Source of the DNA: Butyricimonas muris
GTDB lineage: Bacteria > Bacteroidota > Bacteroidia > Bacteroidales > Marinifilaceae
DNA length: 64,000 nucleotides
Reading direction: 5' to 3'
Assembly: GCF_046365375.1 (NCBI RefSeq)
Contig: NZ_JBKEIT010000009.1
Coordinates: 186,001 to 250,000 of the forward strand
In this document: one piece after another, positions 53,162-63,133 of the stretch
Numbering within the stretch: the stretch's first letter is position 1
Layout: each line of letters begins with the position of its first letter
Notes under the pieces: generated by a model
What the model was told of the DNA's origin: nothing
The model's database searches: none
Seen by the model: only the letters and a program-made list of their open reading frames with translations
Position numbers and translations under genes: made by a program

Positions 53162-56100
53162 TTAAAAGCCCAAAGAAAGATTAAACATATAAGTACGAGG
53201 ATTCGGGTAGTTGAATGCCCCTCCGGTAGTCACGTCCAAACCGCTGTACTTCGTAAATACAAACACGTTGCTCACCTGCAATCCCACACGACAACGGCTC
53301 AATCCGATATATTTGAACCAATCACCGCGCAAATCATAGGATACCGTCAAATCGCGGAAAGCCAAGAAATCGGCCTTTTCATACTTATCATCCGTCAACA
53401 TCTGGTGATACGAAGCCCCCCTAAAGCTATAACGAGGCGTATCGGTAATGTCCCCCGGAGTCCGCCAACGATTCATGGCACTCTTTAAACGATTAGTACG
53501 AGAGAAATGTACTTCACTTCTTGTACTTCCGTTAGGTGCATATTTCCGCTCGTTAAATGTTTCCAATCGATGTCCCGCGCTGTAAGCAAAAGCGAGACGT
53601 ACCTCCAACTGTTTCCAAGACAAGGTAGAACTAAATCCTCCGGTCACTTTCGGATTCAAAGTTCCCAAATTCACCAAAGAGGCTTTCAACACATTTTGGT
53701 CAAGCTCGCTATCCGTATCCTCCATTACGTACGGGATCTCATCTATCGACACCTCTTTATTCTCCGCCCACACTTCTCTGGCTCTCTCTGTCAAATAGAA
53801 CATGGCATTACCCGTGGCAGGATTTACCCCAGCGAAACGGTGTCCGAAAATGGTTCCGGTAGCATACCCCTCGATATTGGCAGTACTACCAGCCCAATTC
53901 ACATCTTGAAACTCCTCAAAATTCTTAATAAAGGTATCGGTAATCTTGTTCTTGTTTTGCGCGATATTGAAGGAGTTTACCCAATACACATCCTTACCCA
54001 AATCCAAACGGAGATTGATGTTGAATTCCCATCCCTTATTCTCCAACGAGGATACATTGGTACGGATACTTTCACGCCCGTAAGAAATAGGAGTAGTCAT
54101 ATCTCCCAACAAATCGCGGGTGGTATTCCAGTAATAGTTAAACGTACCACCGACACGGTTATTCCAAAAAGCGAAATCCAAACCGATATTCCGGTCTTCT
54201 TTATGCTCCCACTTGATATTCGGGTTCGGGAAAGTCACGCTTTCTGCAATAAACAAACCGTCATATTTCTCTCCACTCAAGTAAACCAACGGCATCGGGT
54301 AAGAACTACGGTCAATATTTCCCGTGTACCCGTAAGAAACACGTACCGCCAAATCGGAAATAAAGTTCACGTTCTTCAAGAAATTCTCCCGCATGGCATT
54401 CCAACGGAAACTGGCTGACCACAACGGGGTAAAACGGTTATCCGTACCGATAATATCCGCCCCATCAAAACGAGCGTTCACGTTGAATACATATTTATCC
54501 CGTAATGTATAAGTGAATGCCGCAAAGAAAGAAGCCGAACGGTCCTGTGCCTCTCCCGTACCCATCATGTTGTTGAATATATTTTGGCTTACAAAATTCT
54601 CATACTTGATTTGTCCTGCCGGATCGTCAAAAGAGGGGAAAGTGGTAAAACGATAGATCTGATTAAACTCCGGGAAATTATGGAAGTTATTATAACTCTT
54701 ACTACCTGAAATCTCAGAACCGACAACAACAGAAAAAGAATGTCCCTCCAACTGATCGTTATTATAACTAAGCAATCCTCTCAACGCAAAAGCAGTGGAA
54801 CGACCGGAACCTTCTCTCAAATAACCGTTATTATAACCCGCCGGTATTTCTTTTTCCGGATTTATCATCAATGCCGCTCTCACGAAACTTGCATTCGCGT
54901 AAGAAGCATACGTTTCAGGACCTGCCCACTTCTCCGTGTTATTCGTACTATACGTCAACGATCCGCTTACATCTGCGGTCAATCCTTCCATGATTTTGTA
55001 ATTGAATCCCAAACGGGCAGACACATCCGAGGCAATACTCTTATTCTGCGTTTCATCCAACTCACGCAAGATATTGAATGTATCGAACCTATAACCATAT
55101 TTCAAATCACTCCAGTTGTCACCCAAATAACTCAAATCAGCAGCGTAACTACCATCCTCGTTGTATGGCTTTTCGTACGGGTTAGCAAAAACCGCATACT
55201 TGAACGGGTCTACAGCAGAAGCATGATCAACATCCTCGCGATAATTTCCTTCTACTTGGAAATGCAATTCCAAATTCTCTATAGGTTTATGACGAACTTC
55301 CAATTTTGCGCCCAAATTATTATAGTGATTACTTTTCAATACACCGTCTTGACCGCTATAATTCAATGAAGCATAGTAGTTTGTTTTAGCTGAACCTCCG
55401 CGCATCGACAAGAAATGAGAATGCGAAAATCCTTTCCGGAAAATCTCGTCAAACCAATCTGTGTTCGTGGAACGCAACCGATTTAACTCGGCATCATATT
55501 CTGCCGCACTAATACGTCCTTGTTTATAATTATCGTAAATCTTACCCGCTAACCCGGCTTGATCGGCACGATGGAAATCCCGCATCAACTGAAGCTCAAA
55601 ATCCACCTTCTCGCGACCGTTCATAAAATCCAAATCAATGCTCGGTGCCGATACTATACCGAAACTACCGTTATAACTAAAAGTAGCATCCCCTTCGAAA
55701 CCGCGTTTCGTCTTGATCACAATCACACCGTTAGCAGCTCGCGCACCGTAAATAGCCGATGCTGCCGCATCCTTCAAAATCGTGATTGACTCGATATCCG
55801 CCGGAGAAAGGTTACCGATACCGTGATCAAGTGCAGACTCCTGAATATTTCCCGCGTTAAGCACGTTAATGGATGCCACACCACCTTGCAAGGGCAGACC
55901 GTCTACCACCCACATCGGCTCCTTGTTACCCGATATAGAGTTGTCACCCCGGATACGAACACTCGCCCGTGTTCCCGGAGCTCCGCTGGTCTTGAAAGAA
56001 TACAACCCGGCAACCTTACCTTCCAAAATTTGGTCTATGCTCTTGAATGCACTATTCTCCAACTCCTTGGCAGTAATCACCGTCACCGAACCTGTCATTC

Positions 56101-56779
56101 GATCCTTGCGGATTTCCTGATAACCGGTCACGACAACCTCATCCATCTCGTTCACCTCTTCCTCCATGTAAACCCGAATCGTGTCTTTCAACATCTGATC
56201 GGTCAAAGCCAAAGTCTTCCTTTTATACCCCACGAATGAAAATTCCAAAGTCGCTTTCTCGGTCAATTCCATGGTAAACCACCCGTTCACATCGGTAGAA
56301 GTCCCGAGGGGTACCCCTGCCACTTTCACCGTCACTCCCGGCAAAGCCTCCTTGTTCTGGTCGTACACGAAACCTTTTACCCGAAACGCTTTTTTCTCAT
56401 CCTGCGCGGGCTTCACGGCAGGAGTAATCACGATATAATCGTCCACGAACTTGTACGTCATACCGCTTCCGGCAAGTACACGTTCCAGCACATCTGCCAA
56501 CTCCATGTCCTTGAAATCCGCGTTCACCTTCTTCCGCAACGCCAACCGGTCGTCATTATAAATCACGATCTTGTTCGTTTGCTTACGAATCTCCTCGAAA
56601 ACCGTCTTAATCGACGTTTCCCCCAAATTCATACTCAATTTTTGCTGTGCCAAACTGTTCGCGGATAACGTACACACGAAACAGACACACAAAATCCATG
56701 TTAGTTTCATAATTCTCCATAATTGCTGCCGCTTATTTTTTGACAAAACAAGCCACACTACATTACTTTTTTCATACAT
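53162..56779 (-). CDS. SusC/RagA TonB-linked outer-membrane protein with STN domain (locus 3)
   Basis: 1205 residues. Signal peptide to about ANSLAQQ, STN domain (SMNLGETSIKTVFEEIRKQT), carboxypeptidase-like domain (KGFVYDQNKEALPGVTVKVA), TonB-box region (MDEVVVTGYQEIRKD), plug (ITILKDAAASAIYGARAANG) and a barrel ending YMFNLSLGF. It is a signal-transducing porin coupled to FecR at 56,883. Confidence 0.96.
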   Translation of the reverse strand: MYEKSNVVWLVLSKNKRQQLWRIMKLTWILCVCFVCTLSANSLAQQKLSMNLGETSIKTVFEEIRKQTNKIVIYNDDRLALRKKVNADFKDMELADVLERVLAGSGMTYKFVDDYIVITPAVKPAQDEKKAFRVKGFVYDQNKEALPGVTVKVAGVPLGTSTDVNGWFTMELTEKATLEFSFVGYKRKTLALTDQMLKDTIRVYMEEEVNEMDEVVVTGYQEIRKDRMTGSVTVITAKELENSAFKSIDQILEGKVAGLYSFKTSGAPGTRASVRIRGDNSISGNKEPMWVVDGLPLQGGVASINVLNAGNIQESALDHGIGNLSPADIESITILKDAAASAIYGARAANGVIVIKTKRGFEGDATFSYNGSFGIVSAPSIDLDFMNGREKVDFELQLMRDFHRADQAGLAGKIYDNYKQGRISAAEYDAELNRLRSTNTDWFDEIFRKGFSHSHFLSMRGGSAKTNYYASLNYSGQDGVLKSNHYNNLGAKLEVRHKPIENLELHFQVEGNYREDVDHASAVDPFKYAVFANPYEKPYNEDGSYAADLSYLGDNWSDLKYGYRFDTFNILRELDETQNKSIASDVSARLGFNYKIMEGLTADVSGSLTYSTNNTEKWAGPETYASYANASFVRAALMINPEKEIPAGYNNGYLREGSGRSTAFALRGLLSYNNDQLEGHSFSVVVGSEISGSKSYNNFHNFPEFNQIYRFTTFPSFDDPAGQIKYENFVSQNIFNNMMGTGEAQDRSASFFAAFTYTLRDKYVFNVNARFDGADIIGTDNRFTPLWSASFRWNAMRENFLKNVNFISDLAVRVSYGYTGNIDRSSYPMPLVYLSGEKYDGLFIAESVTFPNPNIKWEHKEDRNIGLDFAFWNNRVGGTFNYYWNTTRDLLGDMTTPISYGRESIRTNVSSLENKGWEFNINLRLDLGKDVYWVNSFNIAQNKNKITDTFIKNFEEFQDVNWAGSTANIEGYATGTIFGHRFAGVNPATGNAMFYLTERAREVWAENKEVSIDEIPYVMEDTDSELDQNVLKASLVNLGTLNPKVTGGFSSTLSWKQLEVRLAFAYSAGHRLETFNERKYAPNGSTRSEVHFSRTNRLKSAMNRWRTPGDITDTPRYSFRGASYHQMLTDDKYEKADFLAFRDLTVSYDLRGDWFKYIGLSRCRVGLQVSNVFVFTKYSGLDVTTGGAFNYPNPRTYMFNLSLGF

Positions 56780-56803
56780 TTGTGAATTAAGTGATTCTTA
56801 ATG

Positions 56804-56849
56804 CTCCCCCGGGAGTGACTACCGGATCGTGCTCCCAACACTTTCCGGT
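56804..56849 (-). promoter_or_regulatory. Two hairpins between fecR and susC (locus 3)
   Basis: CTCCC-CC-GGGAG at 56804-56815, and ACCGGA/TCCGGT (56821-56826, 56844-56849) with an inner GTG/CAC pair. The location is the same as the hairpins of loci 1 and 2, but the loop differs. Confidence 0.45.
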
Positions 56850-56882
56850 ATTTTTATGCCCCTTCGGAAGCGGTTTTCTACT

Positions 56883-58046
56883 TTATTTTCCGTTAACTAT
56901 AATTGCATTTCCATTGATTTTAAAAGTTACATCCGTCGTTGCCTCTATCAAAGAAAGAATATAATCCATGTCATTATATTTCCTGAAAGCACCCGTGAAC
57001 TTCAACTGCTTCAAACGCTCGTTACTGAAAAAGAAACTCACCCCGTACCAACGTGCCAACTTATCCCCCAACTCCTCCAACGGCATCGCGTCAAAATTCA
57101 AAGTCCCCTTTTTCCACGCGGCATAAGCATCCGCATCCACCGTACGCACCTCGTATTCACCACTCTCGTTATTCATCACGAACTGTCGGTTCGGGGTCAA
57201 CACCTCGCTAATCTTCCCGCTCGTCACGTCCACCTTCCCGTTCACCAAAGTGACTTCCGTGCGGGCATCCTTCTTGTAAGCCATCACGTTAAACCCGGTG
57301 CCCAATACCGTCACGTCCAACCGACTCGTGCGTACCACGAAAGGACGCTCCTCATCCCGCTCCACCTCAAAATAAGCCTCTCCTTCCAACTCCACCAATC
57401 GCTCGCTCCCGGTGAACCGTACCGGATATTTCAAGCGGGATTCCGAATTCATGTAAACGACAGTCCCATCGGCAAGCAACAAACGGTACTCCCCACTAAC
57501 AGGCACAATCAACTCATTATAAACCGTTTCCGTCACTCCACCACCTTTCTCCCGGCTATAATCAATATAATCCTTCTCCCGCAAAATCGATTGCCCCTTC
57601 TCCCGTATCGTGTCCGCCTGTTCGCCTCCCAAAGCAACCCGCTCTCCCGACGAAAGCACCAGCAACGCCTTCGACTCCCCGGGCTTACCCACCGGAGCCT
57701 GCACCATCGCCACGGGCATCTTCTCTTCCCCCGACGGCAAAAACATCCACGCCAACCCGACCACCAACACCACTGCCGCCGCCACACTCCAACCAACGCG
57801 CAACAAACGCCTCCGTCGATGACTTTCCCGCTTATGCTCCACAGCTTTCCACGCGGAACTCATCTCCACGTTTTTCCACCTCACGGCATACTTCCCCGTG
57901 TACCAAGCCCGCTCCACCTTGTGAAAAAACACTCGATGCTCCTCGCTCTCCCGCACCCACGCCTCCAACTCACATCGTTCCTCCTCGCTTGCATCTCCTG
58001 CTAACACACGGTAAATCAACTCTTCTATGTAATTCGATATAGTCAT
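56883..58046 (-). CDS. FecR-family anti-sigma factor (locus 3)
   Basis: 387 residues from the ATG at 58046 (MTISNYIEELIYRVLAGDAS). N-terminal sigma-binding helices, a membrane helix at about 82-102 (VGWSVAAAVVLVVGLAWMFL), FecR domain (VPVSGEYRLLLADGTVVYMN, FVVRTSRLDVTVLGTGFNVM) and DUF4974. The protease gene lies between it and its sigma gene. Confidence 0.95.
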   Translation of the reverse strand: MTISNYIEELIYRVLAGDASEEERCELEAWVRESEEHRVFFHKVERAWYTGKYAVRWKNVEMSSAWKAVEHKRESHRRRRLLRVGWSVAAAVVLVVGLAWMFLPSGEEKMPVAMVQAPVGKPGESKALLVLSSGERVALGGEQADTIREKGQSILREKDYIDYSREKGGGVTETVYNELIVPVSGEYRLLLADGTVVYMNSESRLKYPVRFTGSERLVELEGEAYFEVERDEERPFVVRTSRLDVTVLGTGFNVMAYKKDARTEVTLVNGKVDVTSGKISEVLTPNRQFVMNNESGEYEVRTVDADAYAAWKKGTLNFDAMPLEELGDKLARWYGVSFFFSNERLKQLKFTGAFRKYNDMDYILSLIEATTDVTFKINGNAIIVNGK

Positions 58047-58136
58047 ACTTTGTTTTTTATACAAGTAAGACTAAATAAAAATCAAAACGGGTGAATGAAG
58101 GGTGTATTTTTTTTGAAAAAAAACAACCATACGCTC

Positions 58137-60218
58137 CTATTTCAACTCCCGCGTGGGAATAGCGTAAAGACACGGCCCGTCCTTCGTGCGGTCGACAATA
58201 AGCAACGTGCTACGGCGGATACAGAACTTCTCGGGGGCTTGCAACGTGATGCCACCGACCGTCGTGTAATCCTTCACGGTATCCCCCGTTTCCGGGTCAA
58301 CTTCGCAAAACTTCTCGTTGCCGTTAGAAGTCACGAACAACCTACCCTTGTAAAAATCCAGCGCGTAAGGCATGTTACGATAAGCCAACTGCTTGACACG
58401 TTTAAGCGTCACACCCTCGCGTATATCACCAAGAGCGAAAACATCTATACGCTTGGACGGATGGGTGGAATAAAGCAATCCCGCCCGTTCATCGACCGCC
58501 ATGCCGTAAGCGGCGCTCACCTCGCCCAAATGCTCCGACCGAATGTACAAACGCGGTGCCACGTTTCCGGGCGTCAACACCCCCTCTTCCACGAAATTGA
58601 CATAACGCTTGTCATGAATCGCCACCATCCCCTTGTAAAGCACAACGTCGAAAGCGTGCACGGTTTGAGAAGGCCCCGTACCCCACGCCCCGGTTCCGAT
58701 ACACGTGACAAACCGGTAATCCCCCGCGTCGAAAATCTCCGTGCGACTCCCCTCGTGAGTGACATATATCTTCCCGTTAGCACGCGTAACACCATTCGGT
58801 CTACCACCGAACGTTTCCGTTTCGTCCCCCCGCGACCATTCCCGGATACCATGCAAATGCTGTTTCATACTGTTAGGCTCGAGATTGAACACCTCCACGC
58901 TATAATTATTGTCAGCATCATTCACCACGTACAAGGTATTCCCGTACGCGTACACGTCTTTCGGGCGGAAAGTGGCGGCCGTTGCCCCGGGCACATCCGC
59001 GTAATCCAATCGGAAAGTCAGCGGCATACCGTCATCCCCACCCGTGTCCGTCACCCCGCGCAACGGGGACAAACCACCATCTAGGGCATCAAGTTCCGGA
59101 TCCTCGATAATATATTTTGACGCCACGTATATATCGTCAAAATACCTGTTCTTGCACTTACGGGTATGCAGGAAACGGCGGGAGTAAACGGGCAACTCCT
59201 TTTCACGCGACAACTCGACGTACACGTTATTACACAAGGTAATCCACCCGGGTCCCGTCTGCTCATAGGTCATATTCCCGGCATGCCCGTATCCCACGCA
59301 ATGCGCGAACTCATGAAAAAGGGTTTCCGTGATGCTCTTATCATCGGCATAATGCTCAAGGTAACACACCTCGTGCATCCCGTACGTCGTGCCGCCACCC
59401 AATCCCATCACACCCGTGGTATAACCGAAAACCAACCCGCGGTGATTAAGCACTCTTGTCAATAAAGCATGCTTGTCAATCTCCACCCTGTCATTGTTAC
59501 TATGTAGAGGTCCGAACTCGTGCAACGCCTTCTCGAACTTCTCCGACGAAAACATATAACTCATGTTCAACGCAATCGCCACCGCCTCACGCGTGTGTGA
59601 AGCCTTCATTTTATACTTCCAGCTTGCCTGCGTGTCGCTATACCTGCCGAAAGCGATATTCCATTTACAACGGATAGATTGCAACCTTGCCCAATAAGGA
59701 TCGTCACACTCGATTCTAAAAGAGATATCCTCCGCCGTCAAGTCCGGGTTTGCCGTGATAAGAATCTTTTTTCCGCCGCGAGTGTACGCGGTCATATCCG
59801 TGGTGACAAAAGGCACAGGCACCCGAAGCTGTTGGAACGGCATGATTTTCTCGAGCGACATAAACTCGACCTCCTCGTCGTACCCCTCGATGGTTGCCCA
59901 AATCGTCACGCCTTTCAAGGCTCTCGGGCTATAAAAACGAATCTGGAAATTGAGCTCGTCATCCAGCGAAATTTGCAAGGGCTGCGTCACGAGAAAACTT
60001 CGCTGCTTCGAATCGAAATAAACATCCGGGGATTCGTCATCATTCAACAAATAATACGTGTTATTCTCGTTATAATCCGCCACCGTCAACCTGACGGGTA
60101 ATTCATTATCCACAATATCCTCGTCTTCGACAACTGTCACCTCATCCTTCTTACAACCGACCAATAGTAAGAATATGCCCACCCAAAACAACAGGCAGGT
60201 TGAAAAAAATCTTTTCAT
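58137..60218 (-). CDS. Exported HExxHxxGxxH metalloprotease with C-terminal beta-propeller
   Basis: 693 residues from the ATG at 60218, where the lipoprotein signal begins (FLLLVGCKKDE, Cys22). A beta-rich region at about 40-170 is followed by a zincin domain carrying H302-E303-x2-H306-x2-G-x2-H312 (HEFAHCVGYGH), the metzincin-type zinc site. From about 400 to the end there are propeller-like repeats (VYAYGNTLYVVNDADNNYSV, NGVTRANGKIYVTHEGSR, YALDFYKGRLFVTSNGNEKF). An intact protease probably shown on the surface. It sits between the sigma and FecR genes of locus 3, so it may be part of the signal or of the response. Confidence 0.82.
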   Translation of the reverse strand: MKRFFSTCLLFWVGIFLLLVGCKKDEVTVVEDEDIVDNELPVRLTVADYNENNTYYLLNDDESPDVYFDSKQRSFLVTQPLQISLDDELNFQIRFYSPRALKGVTIWATIEGYDEEVEFMSLEKIMPFQQLRVPVPFVTTDMTAYTRGGKKILITANPDLTAEDISFRIECDDPYWARLQSIRCKWNIAFGRYSDTQASWKYKMKASHTREAVAIALNMSYMFSSEKFEKALHEFGPLHSNNDRVEIDKHALLTRVLNHRGLVFGYTTGVMGLGGGTTYGMHEVCYLEHYADDKSITETLFHEFAHCVGYGHAGNMTYEQTGPGWITLCNNVYVELSREKELPVYSRRFLHTRKCKNRYFDDIYVASKYIIEDPELDALDGGLSPLRGVTDTGGDDGMPLTFRLDYADVPGATAATFRPKDVYAYGNTLYVVNDADNNYSVEVFNLEPNSMKQHLHGIREWSRGDETETFGGRPNGVTRANGKIYVTHEGSRTEIFDAGDYRFVTCIGTGAWGTGPSQTVHAFDVVLYKGMVAIHDKRYVNFVEEGVLTPGNVAPRLYIRSEHLGEVSAAYGMAVDERAGLLYSTHPSKRIDVFALGDIREGVTLKRVKQLAYRNMPYALDFYKGRLFVTSNGNEKFCEVDPETGDTVKDYTTVGGITLQAPEKFCIRRSTLLIVDRTKDGPCLYAIPTRELK

Positions 60219-60601
60219 CGTCTGTCTCTGTTTAAAACTACATTCTACTTGAAAATAATTACTCCTCATGAAAAAGGGTGGCAAATATATATATTTTAAA
60301 ATATTCACGCAAAGCTATCACTTCATATAACCTTTAAGAGGGCTTTAAGCAGGATATAAAACCGGGTTGGGTGAGTTTTGGGCGACTATTAGGTGACTAT
60401 TAGGCGGCATCGCCTACACTTAGCCTACTTATAGCCCACTCTTCGCCCACGTTTTAACAAGAAATAATCTAATTTAACTTGACAAATATTCAAGCCATCC
60501 CTGCCATGAACATTCCAACGGGAAACAAGCATAAACCAATAAGGCTCAATATGGTGTAGCACGAGTATAGCTTCAGGATAGCTACGTTACCCCGCGTCGG
60601 T
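60219..60601. other. Intergenic region with an imperfect palindrome
   Basis: 383 bases without a gene. Holds a gapless weak inverted repeat centred on a GGCG-GCAT-CGCC hairpin (arms 60366-60406 and 60411-60451, 24 of 41 matching), with two direct copies of GACTATTAGG. No consensus promoter was seen. Confidence 0.5.
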
Positions 60602-61177
60602 TCAACTTTCCGAATTACCCGCGCAAACGAATAATAGAATCAACTCCTGTTCGCTTTGCAGTTCTTCACGCAAAAGCCGCATCCCGTTGCGCAACAAAGT
60701 TTTCACGGTGTTCAAGGATACATGCAACTCGTCGGCTGTTTCCTGATATTTCATGTCCTGCATCAACACGCAATTCAGCACCCGTCCCGTCTGTTCGGGC
60801 ATTCGGGCTATCACGGCAGTTACCCTATCCACGATTTCTTGGCTTAAAGCCGCCGCCGAATCTGCCGCCACGTCAATAGACGTGAAGTCCACGCGGGCAC
60901 GCATCACATCGTTCTTGTGCAAGTATGTATAACAACTGTTGCGCACGGAAGAGAAAAGATAAGAACTGAGCGCCTTGCTCTCGATACGTTCGAGATAATC
61001 GTCTTCCCACAAACGCACGAAAAATTCCTGAACGAGATCTTCCGCCATCGTGTCGTCACTGATCAATGTCCCGGCATACAACACCAGAGGACGATAGTAA
61101 CGATCGAACAGCACGCGAATCCCGTCCTTACGATTCTTCGTGAACCTGTCAAGTATATCTCTATCATCTTTCCGCAT
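60602..61177 (-). CDS. ECF RNA polymerase sigma-70 factor (locus 3)
   Basis: 191 residues from the ATG at 61177 (MRKDDRDILDRF); a TTG one codon earlier is not needed. Region 2: VLFDRYYRPLVLYAGTLISD and AEDLVQEFFVRLWEDDYLE. Region 4: MPEQTGRVLNCVLMQDMKYQ and ETADELHVSLNTVKTLLRNG. The -7 box lies 5 bases upstream of the ATG. Confidence 0.94.
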   Translation of the reverse strand: MRKDDRDILDRFTKNRKDGIRVLFDRYYRPLVLYAGTLISDDTMAEDLVQEFFVRLWEDDYLERIESKALSSYLFSSVRNSCYTYLHKNDVMRARVDFTSIDVAADSAAALSQEIVDRVTAVIARMPEQTGRVLNCVLMQDMKYQETADELHVSLNTVKTLLRNGMRLLREELQSEQELILLFVCAGNSES

Positions 61178-61182
61178 CAATA

Positions 61183-61190
61183 CAAAAATA
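61183..61190 (-). promoter_or_regulatory. -7 element for the locus 3 sigma gene
   Basis: TATTTTTG (perfect TAnnTTTG) on the minus strand, only 5 bases before the ATG. A TTTG lies 23 bases further up, a little too far for the consensus. Confidence 0.45.
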
Positions 61191-61235
61191 AATCTTTTTC
61201 ACCAGTGACACACCAAAAAGGAATAATTTTATTTA

Positions 61236-62306
61236 TCAAAACAACAAAGTTTCCCGCTTTTCCAAGTAAGACTGCACCAAACGGGATACCGCGTAATTAC
61301 CTACCTCCTCATCCGGCACCTGAAGGTACTTCTGCATGGCAGGAGAGAAAGCATCTACCAGAATCTCGTAGAACACGGCGTAAATTACCCGGTGGGACAA
61401 CACGTGCTTTTTAGCCGTGAACTCCCGTTTCACGTTGATACCCGTCATTCCGCCGAATAATGTATTGAATCCGGTCACTTGTTGCAACTCTCCCCAAGAC
61501 ACGGGAGATGCCGTTTCGACCAACGGGAACTCGTAAAGATTACGCCAAATGTCATTTCCCGTGCGCTTGGAAAGCAAGGTTTTACCCTGACCGCGGATAT
61601 GCAAATAATTAAAATAACGGGGTTTAACCATGGTCTTCCCGTTCTTCACGGGTAATTGTTCCACTCGCCCGGAAGCCAATGCCAGACACTTCCCGTTCAA
61701 AGGGCAAGAATCGCAAGCCGGGGATTTCGGGACACACTGCAAAGCCCCGAATTCCATCATCGCCTGATTGAACAGATCTGGATGCCGTTCGTCCAGTAAC
61801 GATTGTGCCAATTCCGTGAAATACTTCTTTCCCTCGCCGCTATCAATAGGCATCTCCAAATCGAACAGCCGGGCTAACACCCGGTACACGTTGCCGTCTA
61901 CCGTGGCGTAAGGTTGTTGATAGGCAAAAGAAGCTATCGCGGCAGCCGTGTAATCCCCGATCCCTTTCAGTGATAAGATATCCTCTCTCGTCCGGGGAAA
62001 AACGCCGTCGAAAGAATCCACGATTTGCTTTGCCGCCGCATGCAGGTTGCGGGCACGACTATAATAACCCAAGCCTTGCCAGTATTTCATCACCTCATCC
62101 TCGTCAGCTTCCGCGAGGGAACGCACATCGGGAAAACGTTGCACGAAACGGTTGAAATAATCCAACCCCTGCGCCACTCTGGTTTGCTGGAGTATAATCT
62201 CCGAGATCCAAATCAAGTAAGGTTCGCCGGTTTCCCGCCACGGCAATTCCCGCTTGTTCTTCTCGTACCAGTGGATTAAAATACCACTTATCTCTCTATC
62301 ATCCAT
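61236..62306 (-). CDS. mutY: A/G-specific adenine DNA glycosylase MutY
   Basis: 356 residues. Catalytic E36 (WISEIILQQT), helix-hairpin-helix LKGIGDYTAAAI, catalytic D137 (VDGNVYRV), Fe-S cluster C191-x6-C198-x2-C201-x5-C207, and a C-terminal NUDIX-like domain that reads 8-oxoG (LSKRTGNDIWRNLYEFPLVE). It removes A mispaired with 8-oxoguanine. It shares the strand with the sigma gene 58 bases on. Confidence 0.96.
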   Translation of the reverse strand: MDDREISGILIHWYEKNKRELPWRETGEPYLIWISEIILQQTRVAQGLDYFNRFVQRFPDVRSLAEADEDEVMKYWQGLGYYSRARNLHAAAKQIVDSFDGVFPRTREDILSLKGIGDYTAAAIASFAYQQPYATVDGNVYRVLARLFDLEMPIDSGEGKKYFTELAQSLLDERHPDLFNQAMMEFGALQCVPKSPACDSCPLNGKCLALASGRVEQLPVKNGKTMVKPRYFNYLHIRGQGKTLLSKRTGNDIWRNLYEFPLVETASPVSWGELQQVTGFNTLFGGMTGINVKREFTAKKHVLSHRVIYAVFYEILVDAFSPAMQKYLQVPDEEVGNYAVSRLVQSYLEKRETLLF

Positions 62307-62362
62307 ATCTCCTGATTAACGGGTACGAAGATACAAAAAACATCGGAATACAAGGCGAACAT

Positions 62363-62392
62363 AAAAAAGAAGACTGCCGATAATCGACAGTC
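62363..62392 (-). terminator. Terminator after dps
   Basis: GACTGCCGAT/ATCGACAGTC stem (one mismatch) at 62372-62392, followed on the minus strand by TTCTTTTTTATG. Confidence 0.75.
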
Positions 62393-62425
62393 CCCCTCAT
62401 TCACTCATAACATAAAAATCTATCC

Positions 62426-62911
62426 TTATTCCAAATGGGCACGGATCATCCAAGTTACTTTTTCCTTTTTCTCAATCATGTCTTCCAAGAAATTGGATGT
62501 TCCGAAATCTTTCGAGCCTTCTTTATCCATGGTTTCCAAATCAGAACGTATCTGACGGATAACTTCTGCATTGTCATCCAACAAGGCTGCCAACATCCCC
62601 TTTGCATCGGGAAGCGGTTTCTCCTCGTCTTGTTCTTTGATGCGGTTGTGCTCCAGACAGCCTTTCAAAGACCCGATAGGACGTTCGTCCAAATCACGAA
62701 CACGCTCGGCAATACTGTCGATATCTTCAATCAGGCCGTTATAAAGATCTTCCAAGAACGTGTGATAAGATCTGAAGCTCGCGCCTTTCATATTCCAGTG
62801 GTAATTCCATGTTTTAGCCAGTAAAACAAAATGATCAGCAAGCAGGTTATTTAAAATGGTTTTGCTGGATTTGATCATTGATGCGTCTAAACCAATATTT
62901 CCTTTCATCAT
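62426..62911 (-). CDS. dps: Dps family ferritin-like DNA-protection protein
   Basis: 161 residues, four-helix ferritin-like fold. Ferroxidase-site residues of Dps are H38 (YHWNMKG), H50, D65 and E69 (DSIAERV). It oxidises and stores iron and shields DNA under starvation and peroxide stress, in the cytoplasm. Single gene with its own terminator. No TAnnTTTG promoter was seen upstream. The 222 bases to the next gene hold nothing recognised. Confidence 0.93.
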   Translation of the reverse strand: MMKGNIGLDASMIKSSKTILNNLLADHFVLLAKTWNYHWNMKGASFRSYHTFLEDLYNGLIEDIDSIAERVRDLDERPIGSLKGCLEHNRIKEQDEEKPLPDAKGMLAALLDDNAEVIRQIRSDLETMDKEGSKDFGTSNFLEDMIEKKEKVTWMIRAHLE

Positions 62912-63133
62912 AACTATAAATATTTAAAGGTTCTTTGTATTTCATTGTAAACACCTATAGAAACGAAAAGCGGTTGATAAAGTTTCACGCGGAACATTTA
63001 ATTTTTACTATATTTTTTCGACACTCTAACCAAAGAACGACTAAATACCCATATTTCGGATGCTTTACATTTCCATAATAAAAGTTTACCCGCGATAAGG
63101 TAATCCCTATGAATCTTTGAATCCTTCTATTTC

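Noticed and set aside
56829..58004. Long antisense frame opposite the locus 3 fecR
   Set aside because: It is an antisense shadow. FecR domains are unmistakable on the minus strand.
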